A DNA stretch of 64,000 nt from Corynebacterium sp. P4-C1 (GCF_030503595.1 NZ_CP129966.1:1860001-1924000), one strand, 5' to 3'; positions 32,092-41,606 are shown, numbered from the stretch's first letter. The notes: a model not told the origin generated them from the sequence alone. Numbers and translations are program-made.

Positions 32092-34038
32092 TTAGCCCTC
32101 TTCACTGAACTGGGACTGGTTCAGTTCGAAGTAGGTACCTCGCCGGGCAAGGAGCTCCTCGTGGGTTCCCTGCGCGGCGATTTTTCCGTTCTGCATGACG
32201 ATGATGAGGTCGGCGTCGCGGATCGTCGACAAGCGGTGCGCGATGACGAAGCTGGTGCGTTGGCTGCGCAGCGCGTTCATCGCCTTCTGGACAAGAACCT
32301 CGGTGCGGGTGTCCACGGACGAGGTCGCCTCGTCGAGGATGAGCAGAGCCGGCTGGGAGAGGAATGCGCGGGCGATGGTGATCAGCTGGCGCTCACCCGC
32401 GGAAATAGAGCCGCCGTCTTGGTCGATCTCCGTTGCGTAGCCGTCGGGTAGCGAGCGCACGAAGCGGTCGACGCAGGTTGCTTGCGCGGCGGCAATGACC
32501 TCGTCGTCGGTGGCGTCGAGCCGGCCGTAGCGGATGTTCTCCATGATCGTGCCTTTGAACAACACGGCATCCTGGAGGACCATGCCGATGTTGGAGCGCA
32601 GCTGTGCGCGGCTCATCTCGCGGATATCCGTGCCGTCCAGGCGGATCGCGCCACTGTCGACCTCGTAGAAGCGCATGAGAAGGTTGACCAGGGTGGTTTT
32701 GCCGGCACCCGTGGGGCCCACGATGGCGGCGGTCTGCCCCGGCTGGACGCGCAGCGAGAGGTCCTCGATGAGCGGGACATCGGGGGAGTAGGAGAAGTCC
32801 ACGTGGTCGAACTCGACGAGCCCGCGCGTGGTGCCCGTTGTGGCGGCCGCGGTGTCTTGCTCCTCCTCTTCAGCATCGAGCAGCTCGAAGACGCGTTCCG
32901 CGGACGCGACACCGGACTGCAGCATCTGCATCATGCCGGCGACTTCGCCGAGCGGCTGGTTCATCTGGCGGGAGTACTGGATGAAAGCGGTGGCGTCGCC
33001 GAGCGTGATGGAGCCGGAAGCGACTTTCAGGCCGCCGAGCACAGCGATCGCCACATAGGACAAGGAACCGATGAACTGCATGATCGGGTGCATCGAGTTG
33101 GCCAGGAACTGAGCTTTCTGCGCCGCGGCGGCGAGTTCCTCGTTGCGTTCGTCGAACTGCTCCCGGATCTCTGCCGAGCGGCCGAAGATCCTCGCAACGT
33201 CGTGGCCGGTGAAGGCTTCCTCCACGTGCCCGTTCAGGTCGCCGGTGGCTTTCCACTGGGTGACGAATTCCTTCTGGGAGCGGGTGCCCACCAAGCCCAT
33301 GACGGCACCGGTCAGCGGGATTGCCAGCAGGGCGACGACGGCGAGCTGCCACGAGATGGCGAACATCATGACGATGATGCCGGCGAGGGTGAGGACCGCG
33401 TTGAACAGCATCGAGAGCGATTGCTGGAGCGCCTGCTGGATGTTGTCCACGTCGTTTGTCGTGCGGCTCATGACGTCGCCGCGTTGACGCGAATCGAAGT
33501 AAGACAGCGGCAGGCGGTGGATCTTCGCCTCCACCCCCTCGCGCAGCGTGTAGACGGCGCGCATGGTCAGTTTGTTCAGGATCGCGCCCTGGGCCCACAT
33601 GAGCAGGGCGGCGGCCAGGTAGAACGCCAGCACCGCGATGATGAGACCGCGGAGCCGGTCGAAGTCGATGCCGTGGCCCGGGTTTAAATCCATCGCCGCG
33701 GCCATGTCGGCGAAACGGTCCTGGCCCGCCGCGCGTAGACCATCGACCGCTTGCTCGGCGGTGGTGCCCTCCGGCAGCTGCTTGGACACGACTCCGCTGA
33801 AGATCACGTCCATCGCTCTGCCCATCACCCGCGGCGCCCAGACGGCGAGGAGGACAGAGCCCGCGTTCATCAGGAAGACGAAGATGAGCGTGATCTTGTA
33901 GGGGGCCAGCAGGCCGAGCAGGCGCTTCGCGGAGGGCCAGAACTGCTTGGCCTTCCGGGGAGCCTTATTGGAGTAGTCGTCCCCGGCCATGCTCTCTTCG
34001 TAGGCGGCCAATTGGTCGTCTGTCATCTGCTCGCTCAT
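32092..34038 (-). CDS. ABC exporter, fused permease-ATPase (second subunit)
   Basis: The 648-residue protein has six membrane helices (about residues 35-330) and a C-terminal nucleotide-binding domain with Walker A GPTGAGKTTLVNLL, Q-loop, signature GGSISAGERQLITIARAF, Walker B LLILDEATSSVD and H-loop AHRL. The signature reads SAGERQ instead of the usual SGGQ, and the partner subunit has SGGQRQ, so the two are a heterodimeric exporter of the type where one ATP site may be degenerate. The ATG overlaps the stop of the partner (ATGA). Substrate unknown; multidrug or lipid export is the family norm. Confidence 0.88.
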   Translation of the reverse strand: MSEQMTDDQLAAYEESMAGDDYSNKAPRKAKQFWPSAKRLLGLLAPYKITLIFVFLMNAGSVLLAVWAPRVMGRAMDVIFSGVVSKQLPEGTTAEQAVDGLRAAGQDRFADMAAAMDLNPGHGIDFDRLRGLIIAVLAFYLAAALLMWAQGAILNKLTMRAVYTLREGVEAKIHRLPLSYFDSRQRGDVMSRTTNDVDNIQQALQQSLSMLFNAVLTLAGIIVMMFAISWQLAVVALLAIPLTGAVMGLVGTRSQKEFVTQWKATGDLNGHVEEAFTGHDVARIFGRSAEIREQFDERNEELAAAAQKAQFLANSMHPIMQFIGSLSYVAIAVLGGLKVASGSITLGDATAFIQYSRQMNQPLGEVAGMMQMLQSGVASAERVFELLDAEEEEQDTAAATTGTTRGLVEFDHVDFSYSPDVPLIEDLSLRVQPGQTAAIVGPTGAGKTTLVNLLMRFYEVDSGAIRLDGTDIREMSRAQLRSNIGMVLQDAVLFKGTIMENIRYGRLDATDDEVIAAAQATCVDRFVRSLPDGYATEIDQDGGSISAGERQLITIARAFLSQPALLILDEATSSVDTRTEVLVQKAMNALRSQRTSFVIAHRLSTIRDADLIIVMQNGKIAAQGTHEELLARRGTYFELNQSQFSEEG

Positions 34039-35720
34039 GCCGTCACCGCCTTCTGGCTTGCGTCGATCTCACGGTAGGTGGAGCTTGTGCGCAGCAGCTC
34101 GTCGTGGGTTCCGCGTGCGACGATCTCGCCAGCTTCCATCACGAGAATCTGGTCCGCGTTGCTTATCGACGCCACCCGCTGCGCCACCACCAGCACCGTG
34201 GCATCCGCCGTGTAGCTGGTCATGGCCCGCTGCAGTTTGCCTTCGGTGACGGCGTCGAGGGCGGAGAACGAATCGTCGAAGAGGTAGACGTCCGGCCGTG
34301 CGACGAGCATGCGCGCAATGCACAGCCGCTGGCGCTGGCCGCCGGAGACGTTGGTGCCGCCTTGGGCGATCGGCATGTCGAGGTCCTCGACGAAGCCCGC
34401 TTGAGCGGTGCGCAGCGCCTCCCACAGCTCTTCGTCGGTGGCGTCTGGGTTGGCCACCCGGAGATTCGACGCCACTGTGCCCCGGTACAGCCACGGCTTC
34501 TGCGGGACCATGGCCACTGTGCCGTTGACGCGGATCTCCCCGGAGGTGGGGTAGTACAGCTCCGGGACGAGTCCCAGCAGCGTCGATTTTCCGGAGCCCG
34601 TCGACCCGATGACCGCGGTGACGGTGCCCGGCCGCGCGGTGAAGTCGATGTTCTTGAGCACCGGCTCCTCCGCACCCGGGTAGCGGTAGGAGACGCCGCG
34701 GAATTCGACAGTGCCCGGTTCTGAGGCAGAATCGGCGGCGCCGGACTGGGTGCGCGGCGGCTGGGCGGCTGGCTCGTAGCCCAGAACTTCGCTGATGCGG
34801 CGGCCGCACACGATTGCGCGGGGGAGCATCATGAGCATGAACACGCCCATCATCACGGCCATGAGGATCTGCATCAGGTATTGCATGAACGCGGTCAGCG
34901 AGCCGACTTCGACGAGGCCCTCGTCGACGCGGTGGCCCCCGAACCAGAGCACCGCCGCGGTGGCGAGGTTCAGGATGAGCATGATGACGGGGAACATCGT
35001 GACGAAGACGCGGCCGATATTCAGGCTCAGCTTCGTCAGGGCGGTGTTGGCGTCGGTGAAGCGCTTCGTCTCGAAGTTCTCCCGGCCGAAGGCGCGGATG
35101 ACGCGGATGCCGGCGATCTGCTCACGCAACAGGCTGTTGATTGCGTCAAGCTTCTTCTGCATCGTGCTGAAGAGCGGGATGAGGAGCGCCGCGATGATTC
35201 CGACGGTGACGGTGAGAACAAGCACTGCGACGGTGACCAGCCACGACATGCCGGCATCCTGGCGCAGCGCCATGATCACGCCGCCGACGGCCATGATCGG
35301 TGCAGCGACCATGAAGTTGAAGAACAGCAGGGTGGTCATCTGCACCTGCTGCACGTCGTTGGTCGCGCGGGTGGTCAGCGTCGCCGGGCCGAAGTGCCCC
35401 ATGTCCTCTGACGTGAACTGGTTGACCTTGTCGTACACCGCGCCGCGGATGTCGCGGCCGGTACGCATCGCCGCGGCGGAGGCGAACCACACCGCACCCA
35501 CCGCTGCAGCCACCTGGAGCAGCGACACCGCGAGCATGAGCAGGCCCACGCTCCGGATGTACGGCACGTCGGCTTTGGCCACGCCGTTGTTGATGATGTC
35601 TGCGTTCAAATCCGGCAGGTACAAGGTCGCCAGAGTCGACAGAAGTTGCAGCACGACCACCGCGGCGATCAACCCCGCGTACGGCCTGCTGAACCTCCCG
35701 GTCAGGCGGATGAGATCCAC
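34035..35720 (-). CDS. ABC exporter, fused permease-ATPase (first subunit)
   Basis: The 561-residue protein has the same layout: six helices in residues 15-310, then a nucleotide-binding domain with GSTGSGKSTLLGLV, signature NVSGGQRQRLCIAR, Walker B VYLFDDSFSALD and a switch region with VAQRV in place of the usual H-loop histidine. The Walker B is followed by Asp rather than Glu (DDSF), which fits a degenerate catalytic position. I prefer the GTG at 35720 over upstream starts because it follows an AGAGAGGGG site; that site is within a hairpin (35726-35748). Confidence 0.87.
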   Translation of the reverse strand: MDLIRLTGRFSRPYAGLIAAVVVLQLLSTLATLYLPDLNADIINNGVAKADVPYIRSVGLLMLAVSLLQVAAAVGAVWFASAAAMRTGRDIRGAVYDKVNQFTSEDMGHFGPATLTTRATNDVQQVQMTTLLFFNFMVAAPIMAVGGVIMALRQDAGMSWLVTVAVLVLTVTVGIIAALLIPLFSTMQKKLDAINSLLREQIAGIRVIRAFGRENFETKRFTDANTALTKLSLNIGRVFVTMFPVIMLILNLATAAVLWFGGHRVDEGLVEVGSLTAFMQYLMQILMAVMMGVFMLMMLPRAIVCGRRISEVLGYEPAAQPPRTQSGAADSASEPGTVEFRGVSYRYPGAEEPVLKNIDFTARPGTVTAVIGSTGSGKSTLLGLVPELYYPTSGEIRVNGTVAMVPQKPWLYRGTVASNLRVANPDATDEELWEALRTAQAGFVEDLDMPIAQGGTNVSGGQRQRLCIARMLVARPDVYLFDDSFSALDAVTEGKLQRAMTSYTADATVLVVAQRVASISNADQILVMEAGEIVARGTHDELLRTSSTYREIDASQKAVTA

Positions 35721-35725
35721 GAGTT

Positions 35726-35748
35726 GCCCCTCTCTTTTAGACAGGGGC
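35726..35748 (-). promoter_or_regulatory. Hairpin that hides the ribosome binding site of the ABC exporter
   Basis: On the minus strand the 5' leader can fold with GCCCCTGTCT pairing to AGAGAGGGGC around an AAA loop (9 of 10 pairs). The 3' arm holds the GAGAGGGG site that precedes the GTG start at 35720, so opening the hairpin would be needed for translation. Confidence 0.5.
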
Positions 35749-35762
35749 AATACTAAACCTTG

Positions 35763-35779
35763 CGGTGAAAATTTCACCG
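35763..35779. promoter_or_regulatory. 17-bp perfect inverted repeat, operator candidate
   Basis: CGGTGAAAATTTCACCG lies upstream of the exporter, above a TAGTAT -10 box (35755-35750 on the minus strand). The repeat covers the -35 zone. A TetR, MarR or PadR type regulator could bind; no such gene is adjacent. Confidence 0.5.
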
Positions 35780-35794
35780 TCCGGTGCTGCTACC

Positions 35795-37030
35795 TCAGCG
35801 AACAGGTGTGGAGCAGACTTGCTCGTAGTGGTCCGGCAAGCCGTTCTTGCCGTAGGACAGGCGGCGATGGAGCCACTCGAAAGGACCAGGTTTGCCTGCC
35901 TTCTCCAAGGCCCACGCACCAGCGACCGTAGCCAGCCAGACGAGCAGCGCCCACCCAAGCTTGCCCGCAATGGTGGCATCCCGTGTGATCCACCAGAACG
36001 CGGGCTGCGTGGTCAGCATGAACAGGATCGTTTGCCCCAGGTAGCCGCTCATGGATCTCTTGCCGAGCGCGATGAACGGTTCGAGGGCGGGAGGAAGCGC
36101 GCCCCCGGCGTCGATACGCGTCTGCAGAGGCTGGCATACTAGGGCGATCGCGGCGAGAATGCCGGGCCCCGTGAGCAGCCCGAGCGAATGGTTCGCATCG
36201 GTGAGACCGGCTGCCCAGCCGGGGCCGAGAACGCCGATCTCCGCGAAGCCCCACGGGATCCCGATGGCAGGAATGAGCACTGCTGCAAGGAGCGCCCATG
36301 CGCGAAACATCGTGCGGTTCGCAGGCAGATCGCCGAAGACTTTGCGGCGGCCCCAGATGAAGCCGACGATGACGAGTGGCAAGAAGGACATCATCTCAAT
36401 CGCCGCAAGCGCGGGGTACATCATGACAACGGAGATGCCGTTCGACATGCGCTCACCGAGATCGGTGATCCGGGCGGGTTCTCCGCCGACGGGTTCCTGA
36501 GTTGTGCCGAACGCGGCGATAATGCCGGGGGCACGGGCCGCTGCTTGGACGGCGAACACCGTGCCCGCGAGAATATAGAGTGCGCGGTCACTCCAACCAA
36601 TGACAAGACACAGCAGCAATGCCGCGATGCCGTAGGCGGTCATGATGTCGTTGGTGAAAAACAGCGTCTTGTGGATGAGCCCAAAGAGAAACAGGAATCC
36701 GTAGCGGCGTGCCAGTACCTTGCGGCGCGCCCGCAACGGGTACCCGCGCCGGGCCAGGCTGGCAAAGATCATGCCCACTCCGACACCGAGCAAGGTGGCG
36801 AACATGGGCAGGCCGCGCACGTGCACGAAAAGCGTCTCGAAGAAGACCAGTGCCTTTTCGAGCACGGTCCCGGCACCGTTGTAGCCGCCGAGGCCTGCGG
36901 CGTGGTCGACTTTTTCCGCCGGATCCCAGTCCGTGACCATATTGGCCATCGCGATACCGACGAGGGCGAGCCCCCGAGCCAGGTCAGGGGCGATGAAACG
37001 TCGACGGGAAGCGGTGAATGCTCCAGCCAT
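35795..37030 (-). CDS. DUF418 membrane protein
   Basis: The 411-residue protein has about ten hydrophobic segments and the DUF418 C-terminal pattern (LGKRSMSGYLGQTILFM, LLVWLATVAGAWALEKAGKPGPFEWLHRRLSYG). Such proteins often lie beside ABC transporters or two-component systems in actinobacteria; the function is unknown. It starts two bases after the stop of the permease gene upstream, so it belongs to the TCS-ABC operon. Confidence 0.85.
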   Translation of the reverse strand: MAGAFTASRRRFIAPDLARGLALVGIAMANMVTDWDPAEKVDHAAGLGGYNGAGTVLEKALVFFETLFVHVRGLPMFATLLGVGVGMIFASLARRGYPLRARRKVLARRYGFLFLFGLIHKTLFFTNDIMTAYGIAALLLCLVIGWSDRALYILAGTVFAVQAAARAPGIIAAFGTTQEPVGGEPARITDLGERMSNGISVVMMYPALAAIEMMSFLPLVIVGFIWGRRKVFGDLPANRTMFRAWALLAAVLIPAIGIPWGFAEIGVLGPGWAAGLTDANHSLGLLTGPGILAAIALVCQPLQTRIDAGGALPPALEPFIALGKRSMSGYLGQTILFMLTTQPAFWWITRDATIAGKLGWALLVWLATVAGAWALEKAGKPGPFEWLHRRLSYGKNGLPDHYEQVCSTPVR

Positions 37031-37032
37031 TC

Positions 37033-37728
37033 TTACTTCACCGCCCGTCGATGCGCGGTGGCGTAGGCCACCGCAGCGAGAGCAGCAACCCAGATCACGA
37101 GCGTGATCGCACCTGTAGTACCGTTAGTGACCGCTCCGCCAGGCAGAATGTTGAGAATCGCGTTCGCCCACGGCTGGTTGACTGCCCCGAGAGCGGTCTC
37201 CACGATCCACGACTCGACGACCCACACGAAAAAGGAGGCTGTGCCGGAACCGAGAGCCACTGCGGACAGCGCCGCGAGTAGCGGGTAGACGATCCAGAGC
37301 TTTGCTTGGGCCAGGACCATCGACGTGCTCTCTGCTCCCATTGCGGCGATCCCGTCGACGAACATGTGCGAGCCGCCGATTCCGATGCCCGACGCGATGA
37401 ACGCGGTCAGAGTGCACGCGAGGGCGGCCACTCCCACGCGGCATGCGAGTTCTTTGCCACGGTGGTTCGAAGCGAGGTAGGCATACCCGATCGTGCCTCG
37501 CGAATGTGCGCCACCGGCGGGAAACGCACCGGCGGCGAGAGCGACAGGAAGCATGAAGCTCGCCGGGATAAGCAGCATTGCCGGGTCAATGGTGTTTGTG
37601 CCGTTTGGGCCGAGCAGCGCGGCAACCATGATCGGCCCGGCGATCAGTGCCGCAGCAATGAATGCGAGAAGAAGGCCGGTGGAAGGGCGGGAAAAGATCT
37701 CGCGGCATGTAGCTTTCAGTGTGTTCAT
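37033..37728 (-). CDS. ABC-2 type transporter permease
   Basis: The 231-residue protein has six hydrophobic segments and a start overlapping the ATPase stop codon (ATGA), so it is the membrane partner of that ATPase. Long Gly/Ala helices (FIAAALIAGPIMVAALLG, WVAALAAVAYATAH) fit the ABC-2 export permeases of the bacitracin/lantibiotic-resistance type. The substrate is not indicated. Confidence 0.75.
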   Translation of the reverse strand: MNTLKATCREIFSRPSTGLLLAFIAAALIAGPIMVAALLGPNGTNTIDPAMLLIPASFMLPVALAAGAFPAGGAHSRGTIGYAYLASNHRGKELACRVGVAALACTLTAFIASGIGIGGSHMFVDGIAAMGAESTSMVLAQAKLWIVYPLLAALSAVALGSGTASFFVWVVESWIVETALGAVNQPWANAILNILPGGAVTNGTTGAITLVIWVAALAAVAYATAHRRAVK

Positions 37729-38600
37729 CGGTTCGTCTCCTTTGCGCGGTGGTTGGTGGAATCGAGGAAGACATCTTCCAGGCTGCGTCTCGTTTCTTGG
37801 AGCGAGTACACGGTCACGCCCGCGCGTTGGGCGGTCTCGCCGACATCGCGCGGCGTGGCGTTGTCGACGATGACGGTCTCGCCGACAATCTGGCCTCCCG
37901 TGGCTTGTGCGAGCCGCGCCGGGTCGCTGCAGAGCGCTTCAACGCGGTGTGATCCGAGGAAGTCGTCGAGATCTCCTTCGCCGACGAGGGATCCGTTGTC
38001 GATGACGACGAGACGGTCGGCAGTCAGCTGCATTTCGCTCATCAGGTGCGAGGAAACTACGACTGCCCGGCCGTCGGCTGCCATCTGCCGGATACGTCCG
38101 CGCATCCAGGCCACGCCCTGGGGGTCGAGTCCGTTGACTGGCTCGTCGAGGATGACGTTCGCTGGGTCCCCGATCAAGGCGGAGGCGACTCCAAGGCGTT
38201 GGCGCATGCCGAGGGAGTAATTTTTCACCTTCCGGGTCGCCGCGTTGGTGAGGCCGAACGCCTCCAAGGACTCGTCGGCGAGGGACGCGGGAACACCCGC
38301 GTAGTCGGCCACCATTTTCAGGTGAGCGCGGCCCGTCATGTGCGGCGCGATCCATTCCGGGTTGAGTAGTGCACCGACGGATCGGGCGGGATGGGGGAGG
38401 GAGCGGAAAGGGGTGCCGTCGATAAGCGCTGTGCCCTCGTCGGGCGATTCAAGCCCGACGACCATGCGCAATGTCGTGGACTTCCCGGACCCATTCGGGC
38501 CGAGGAAGCCTGTGACTGCGCCATCGGGGGCGGTGAAACTGAGAGCGTCGACAGCTGTTGAGCGCGAATACCGTTTGGTCAAACTTTGAACGTTGATCAT
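37725..38600 (-). CDS. ABC transporter ATP-binding protein (DRR/BcrA-like)
   Basis: The 291-residue protein has Walker A GPNGSGKSTTLRMV, the signature NYSLGMRQRLGVASAL, Walker B VILDEPVNGLDPQG and SSHLMSEMQ. With the adjacent ABC-2 permease this is an export pump typical of antibiotic or peptide self-protection. The ATG at 38600 lies 87 bases after the response regulator gene, and a perfect 22-bp inverted repeat lies in that gap. Confidence 0.86.
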   Translation of the reverse strand: MINVQSLTKRYSRSTAVDALSFTAPDGAVTGFLGPNGSGKSTTLRMVVGLESPDEGTALIDGTPFRSLPHPARSVGALLNPEWIAPHMTGRAHLKMVADYAGVPASLADESLEAFGLTNAATRKVKNYSLGMRQRLGVASALIGDPANVILDEPVNGLDPQGVAWMRGRIRQMAADGRAVVVSSHLMSEMQLTADRLVVIDNGSLVGEGDLDDFLGSHRVEALCSDPARLAQATGGQIVGETVIVDNATPRDVGETAQRAGVTVYSLQETRRSLEDVFLDSTNHRAKETNR

Positions 38601-38658
38601 GGTTTCGATATTCGCGCTGCCGAGCTGGGAAAACGTCGGTCTGCGGGTGTATATCCGG

Positions 38659-38680
38659 GCGTACACCTCAGGGTGTACGC
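38659..38680 (-). promoter_or_regulatory. Inverted repeat GCGTACACC-N4-GGTGTACGC
   Basis: A perfect 9+4+9 inverted repeat between the response regulator stop codon (38688) and the ATPase start codon (38600), 58 bases before that start. This is the right place for a response-regulator operator controlling the ABC genes separately from the TCS. Confidence 0.55.
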
Positions 38681-38687
38681 GGCATGC

Positions 38688-39350
38688 CTAGTGGCCGAGC
38701 AACTCGCTCGTGCCCACCACACCAGCGCGGAAGGCGAAGAGAACAGCGTGCACGCGGTCGCGTGAATCCGTTTTGAACAGGATGCGGTGCACGTGCGTTT
38801 TCACGGTGGCGGGAGAGAGCGTCTCCGCGGTGGCGATCTCCTCGTTGGAGTAGCCGAGCGCAACAAGCCGGAGAATTTCCACTTCGCGGGGTGTCAGCTG
38901 CTCGAGCATCGTCTCATTGCGCATGGCCTCTTGCTGCTCAGGTGCGTGCGCCGCGCCGATGACGTACTTGGTCACCTTGGGGGCGAGCACCGCGTCGCCG
39001 CCGTGAACGATTCGGATCGCTTCGAGCAGCTCGTCAGGGTCGGAGTCTTTGAGCAAGAAGCCGGAAGCGCCAGCTTCGAGGGCACCGAGAACGAGATCGC
39101 GGTCGTCGAAGGTGGTCAACATGATCACTCGGGTATGGGGCTGTTCCTCCAGTAACGAGCTGCAGGCGGTGATGCCGTCGGTGCCAGGCATTCGGATGTC
39201 CAGCAGCACGATGTCGGCGTTGCTCTGCCCGAGCACACCCGTTCCATCGCTGGCCTGCCACACCACTTCCATGTCGGGCTGCGAGTTGACCAGCATGGAA
39301 AAACCGGCGCGAACAAGGGGTTGATCGTCGACAAGCGCAACGGTGATCAT
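38688..39350 (-). CDS. NarL/LuxR-type response regulator
   Basis: The 220-residue protein has a receiver domain with acidic pocket VDDQ and phospho-acceptor Asp51 in IVLLDIRMPGTDG, and a C-terminal LuxR helix-turn-helix (LTPREVEILRLVALGYSNEEIA). The ATG overlaps the stop codon of the sensor kinase (ATGA). The likely target is the ABC operon just downstream, where an inverted repeat is found. Confidence 0.92.
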   Translation of the reverse strand: MITVALVDDQPLVRAGFSMLVNSQPDMEVVWQASDGTGVLGQSNADIVLLDIRMPGTDGITACSSLLEEQPHTRVIMLTTFDDRDLVLGALEAGASGFLLKDSDPDELLEAIRIVHGGDAVLAPKVTKYVIGAAHAPEQQEAMRNETMLEQLTPREVEILRLVALGYSNEEIATAETLSPATVKTHVHRILFKTDSRDRVHAVLFAFRAGVVGTSELLGH

Positions 39351-40519
39351 CGCGGAACCTCCACTTCAAGGACGAACGATCCGTCCGAATCAGCAATACG
39401 CACCCGGCCGCCGTGCGCGGCTACCCGCTCGCGGATGCCGACCAACCCGAACCCGTCGCTTTCTTGCTTGCTTATCGATGCCGGGTTCGCAGCCACGACC
39501 ACCACCTCTTTCGCATTCGTCGAAAAAACGATTGAGCCTGTTTGCTCCGACGCATGGCGCAGCATGTTCGTCACCACCTCTTGGCAAATGCGGTAGAGGG
39601 TGAACTGAGTGAGGGCAGGCAGATCCTCCGGAAGCGTGTCGAAGCCGTCCACTGTGAGGTCGAGCCCCCGGGCCCGGGCATCGGCGAACAAGTCTTCGAA
39701 ATCGCGCCGTCCGGGCGTCGCGCCCGCGGGGTGGCTATAATCCTCCTCGCGTAACACGCTAAGCAAGCCGCGCATTTGGGACAGGGCAGTGCGGGATTCC
39801 TCGCTGATTGTTTCGAGTGCTTCTTGTGCTTCGGCGGGGTTGGAGGCGGCAGCGTACCGGGCGCCGTCGGCAAGCGCGGTGATGCCCGCGAGTGAATGAG
39901 CGACAATGTCGTGCATTTCCCGAGCGATTTGGGTCCGCTCACGGACGTGGGCGAACTCGATCCGCTGTTTGAGCTCGTCAATGCGGTCGCGGCGCTGGCG
40001 AACTTGGGCACCGAGAAGGAAGAAAAACCCCAGCACGAGCCACGCGACGACAACAGATGCCACGGCGCTGAGCAGAGAGCGGGTGGCAGGAAGCGCGTTG
40101 AGGTCCAGCGCCTCGTGCCAGTGCATGAGCTGCTCTGCCGCCGTGATGCCGAGAATCCACGCCGCAGTCCACGGCCGGAGTCGCGGCGGCAAACGATACG
40201 AGGTCACGAATGCCGCCAGACAGACCGGTACTGTCCAATACAAAGGCACGCTCAGAGAGGGAATAGCCAACGACAGCGTGGCGCATCCAGCGACTGCAAT
40301 CACCGACCACAGCGGCCGATCCCGATACAGCACGCACCCCACCCCGCACACGACGAGGAGAACCGTGCCCGCCGCGACCGCTGGGGCGGGCACCGCCTGA
40401 CCGTGCGACTGCACCGTAATCCAGTCGAAGCAGAAAAATACCGTAATCAGGGCAATTGCAAGCCATGCAAAGATGCGCCGCGAATCCCCCGCGCGTGTGT
40501 TTCCTGCTGCTCGAACCAT
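39347..40519 (-). CDS. Sensor histidine kinase (HisKA_3, DesK/NarX-type)
   Basis: The 390-residue protein has five or six N-terminal membrane helices (residues 15-165) and no large extracellular domain, then a HisKA_3 dimerisation helix with the phospho-His in REMHDIVAHSLAGI, and an ATPase domain with GFGLVGIRERVAAHGGRVR. Kinases of this layout sense membrane or small-molecule stress and pair with the NarL-type regulator next to them. I use the ATG at 40519 because the first membrane helix follows it by about 15 residues. Confidence 0.85.
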   Translation of the reverse strand: MVRAAGNTRAGDSRRIFAWLAIALITVFFCFDWITVQSHGQAVPAPAVAAGTVLLVVCGVGCVLYRDRPLWSVIAVAGCATLSLAIPSLSVPLYWTVPVCLAAFVTSYRLPPRLRPWTAAWILGITAAEQLMHWHEALDLNALPATRSLLSAVASVVVAWLVLGFFFLLGAQVRQRRDRIDELKQRIEFAHVRERTQIAREMHDIVAHSLAGITALADGARYAAASNPAEAQEALETISEESRTALSQMRGLLSVLREEDYSHPAGATPGRRDFEDLFADARARGLDLTVDGFDTLPEDLPALTQFTLYRICQEVVTNMLRHASEQTGSIVFSTNAKEVVVVAANPASISKQESDGFGLVGIRERVAAHGGRVRIADSDGSFVLEVEVPR

Positions 40520-40658
40520 GGGGACAACAATAGGTCCCCGACGGAACAGTCGGCAGCGCCCGTGCAATCCCCAGCAAGGACATCCGTGAGGCGGACGAGA
40601 TCGATCCTGTGACGGGATCAGCCTACAGCGGGGGGACGGGACGCCGATAAGCGTGCTT

Positions 40659-41606
40659 TTAGCTCTGCCAGCGATCGTCCGGGCCGGTCTTGCGGTCGGC
40701 GTAGCGCTTCTTTGCGCTGTCGTAGTCTTCTTCCGGCAGCTGGTAGAAGAAGACACGCGGCATGACTGCCTCGGAGTTCTCCAGGTACGTGGTGACGAAT
40801 TTGTCCACGTCCTCGCGCTCGGTGGATTTCTTGTTCACGTAGATGAACAGGGGACGCGAGAGCGGGTAGTTGCCTTTCTTCGTCTCCTCAGCCGTCGGGG
40901 CTATACCGTCGATATTCACGTTGTCGATGAACTTCTGGTACTCATCCTCGGTGGCCAGATAGTTGCCGATGCCCATGAAGGACAGGGCGTTCTCATCCTC
41001 GGAGACCCACCGGGACAACTCCTGGATGTCGTCGGTCGCCTCGTAATCGTCGCGGATCTCATCGCCTTGGAGGACAAGCGCTTTGAACACGCCGAGGGTA
41101 CCGGAGCCATCGGGGCGGCCGTAGAGCTTGATCTCCTCGTCCGGCCAGGACGGGTCGATATCGGACCACTTGGTCACTGGGGAGTCCTTGGACCAGATGT
41201 CGTGCAGCTGGTCGATGGTCAGGTCGGCGGCGAAGTCGTTGTCGCGGTGCTTCACAATGGTGATGGCATCGAGGCCGATCGGCAGCTCAATGTATTCGAC
41301 CTTGTTGTCGGCGCACTGCTTCTGAAAGTCGACGGGGGCGCCCGAACCGGGAATGGCCACGGAGGCATCGTTGATATCGGCTTCGCCGTTGCAGAACTTC
41401 TCGAAACCGTCGGTCGAGCCGATGGCCTCGACGTTGACGTCGAAGTCGTAGCGGTTGGCCATGTAAGAGGTGATCGGTTCCACGGTGGCGGAACCGGTGG
41501 CCTGGATCGCGTCTTCGCTGGGGGAGTTGGTCGAGGAACAACCGACGGCGAATACGGAGACTGCCGCCAGGATGGATGCGGTGAGGGCCTTGCGCGTCTT
41601 AATCAT
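40659..41606 (-). CDS. PstS-like phosphate-binding lipoprotein
   Basis: The 315-residue protein has a lipoprotein signal with Cys23 after AVSVFAVG, then a periplasmic-binding fold of the PstS family: SEDAIQATGSATVEPITSYM, PIGLDAITIVKHRDND, DQLHDIWS and GRPDGSGTLGVFKALVL. No pstC, pstA or pstB is nearby; the partner genes instead are an unknown 143-residue protein and a Na/Pi symporter. The start overlaps the preceding gene by eight bases. Confidence 0.85.
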   Translation of the reverse strand: MIKTRKALTASILAAVSVFAVGCSSTNSPSEDAIQATGSATVEPITSYMANRYDFDVNVEAIGSTDGFEKFCNGEADINDASVAIPGSGAPVDFQKQCADNKVEYIELPIGLDAITIVKHRDNDFAADLTIDQLHDIWSKDSPVTKWSDIDPSWPDEEIKLYGRPDGSGTLGVFKALVLQGDEIRDDYEATDDIQELSRWVSEDENALSFMGIGNYLATEDEYQKFIDNVNIDGIAPTAEETKKGNYPLSRPLFIYVNKKSTEREDVDKFVTTYLENSEAVMPRVFFYQLPEEDYDSAKKRYADRKTGPDDRWQS

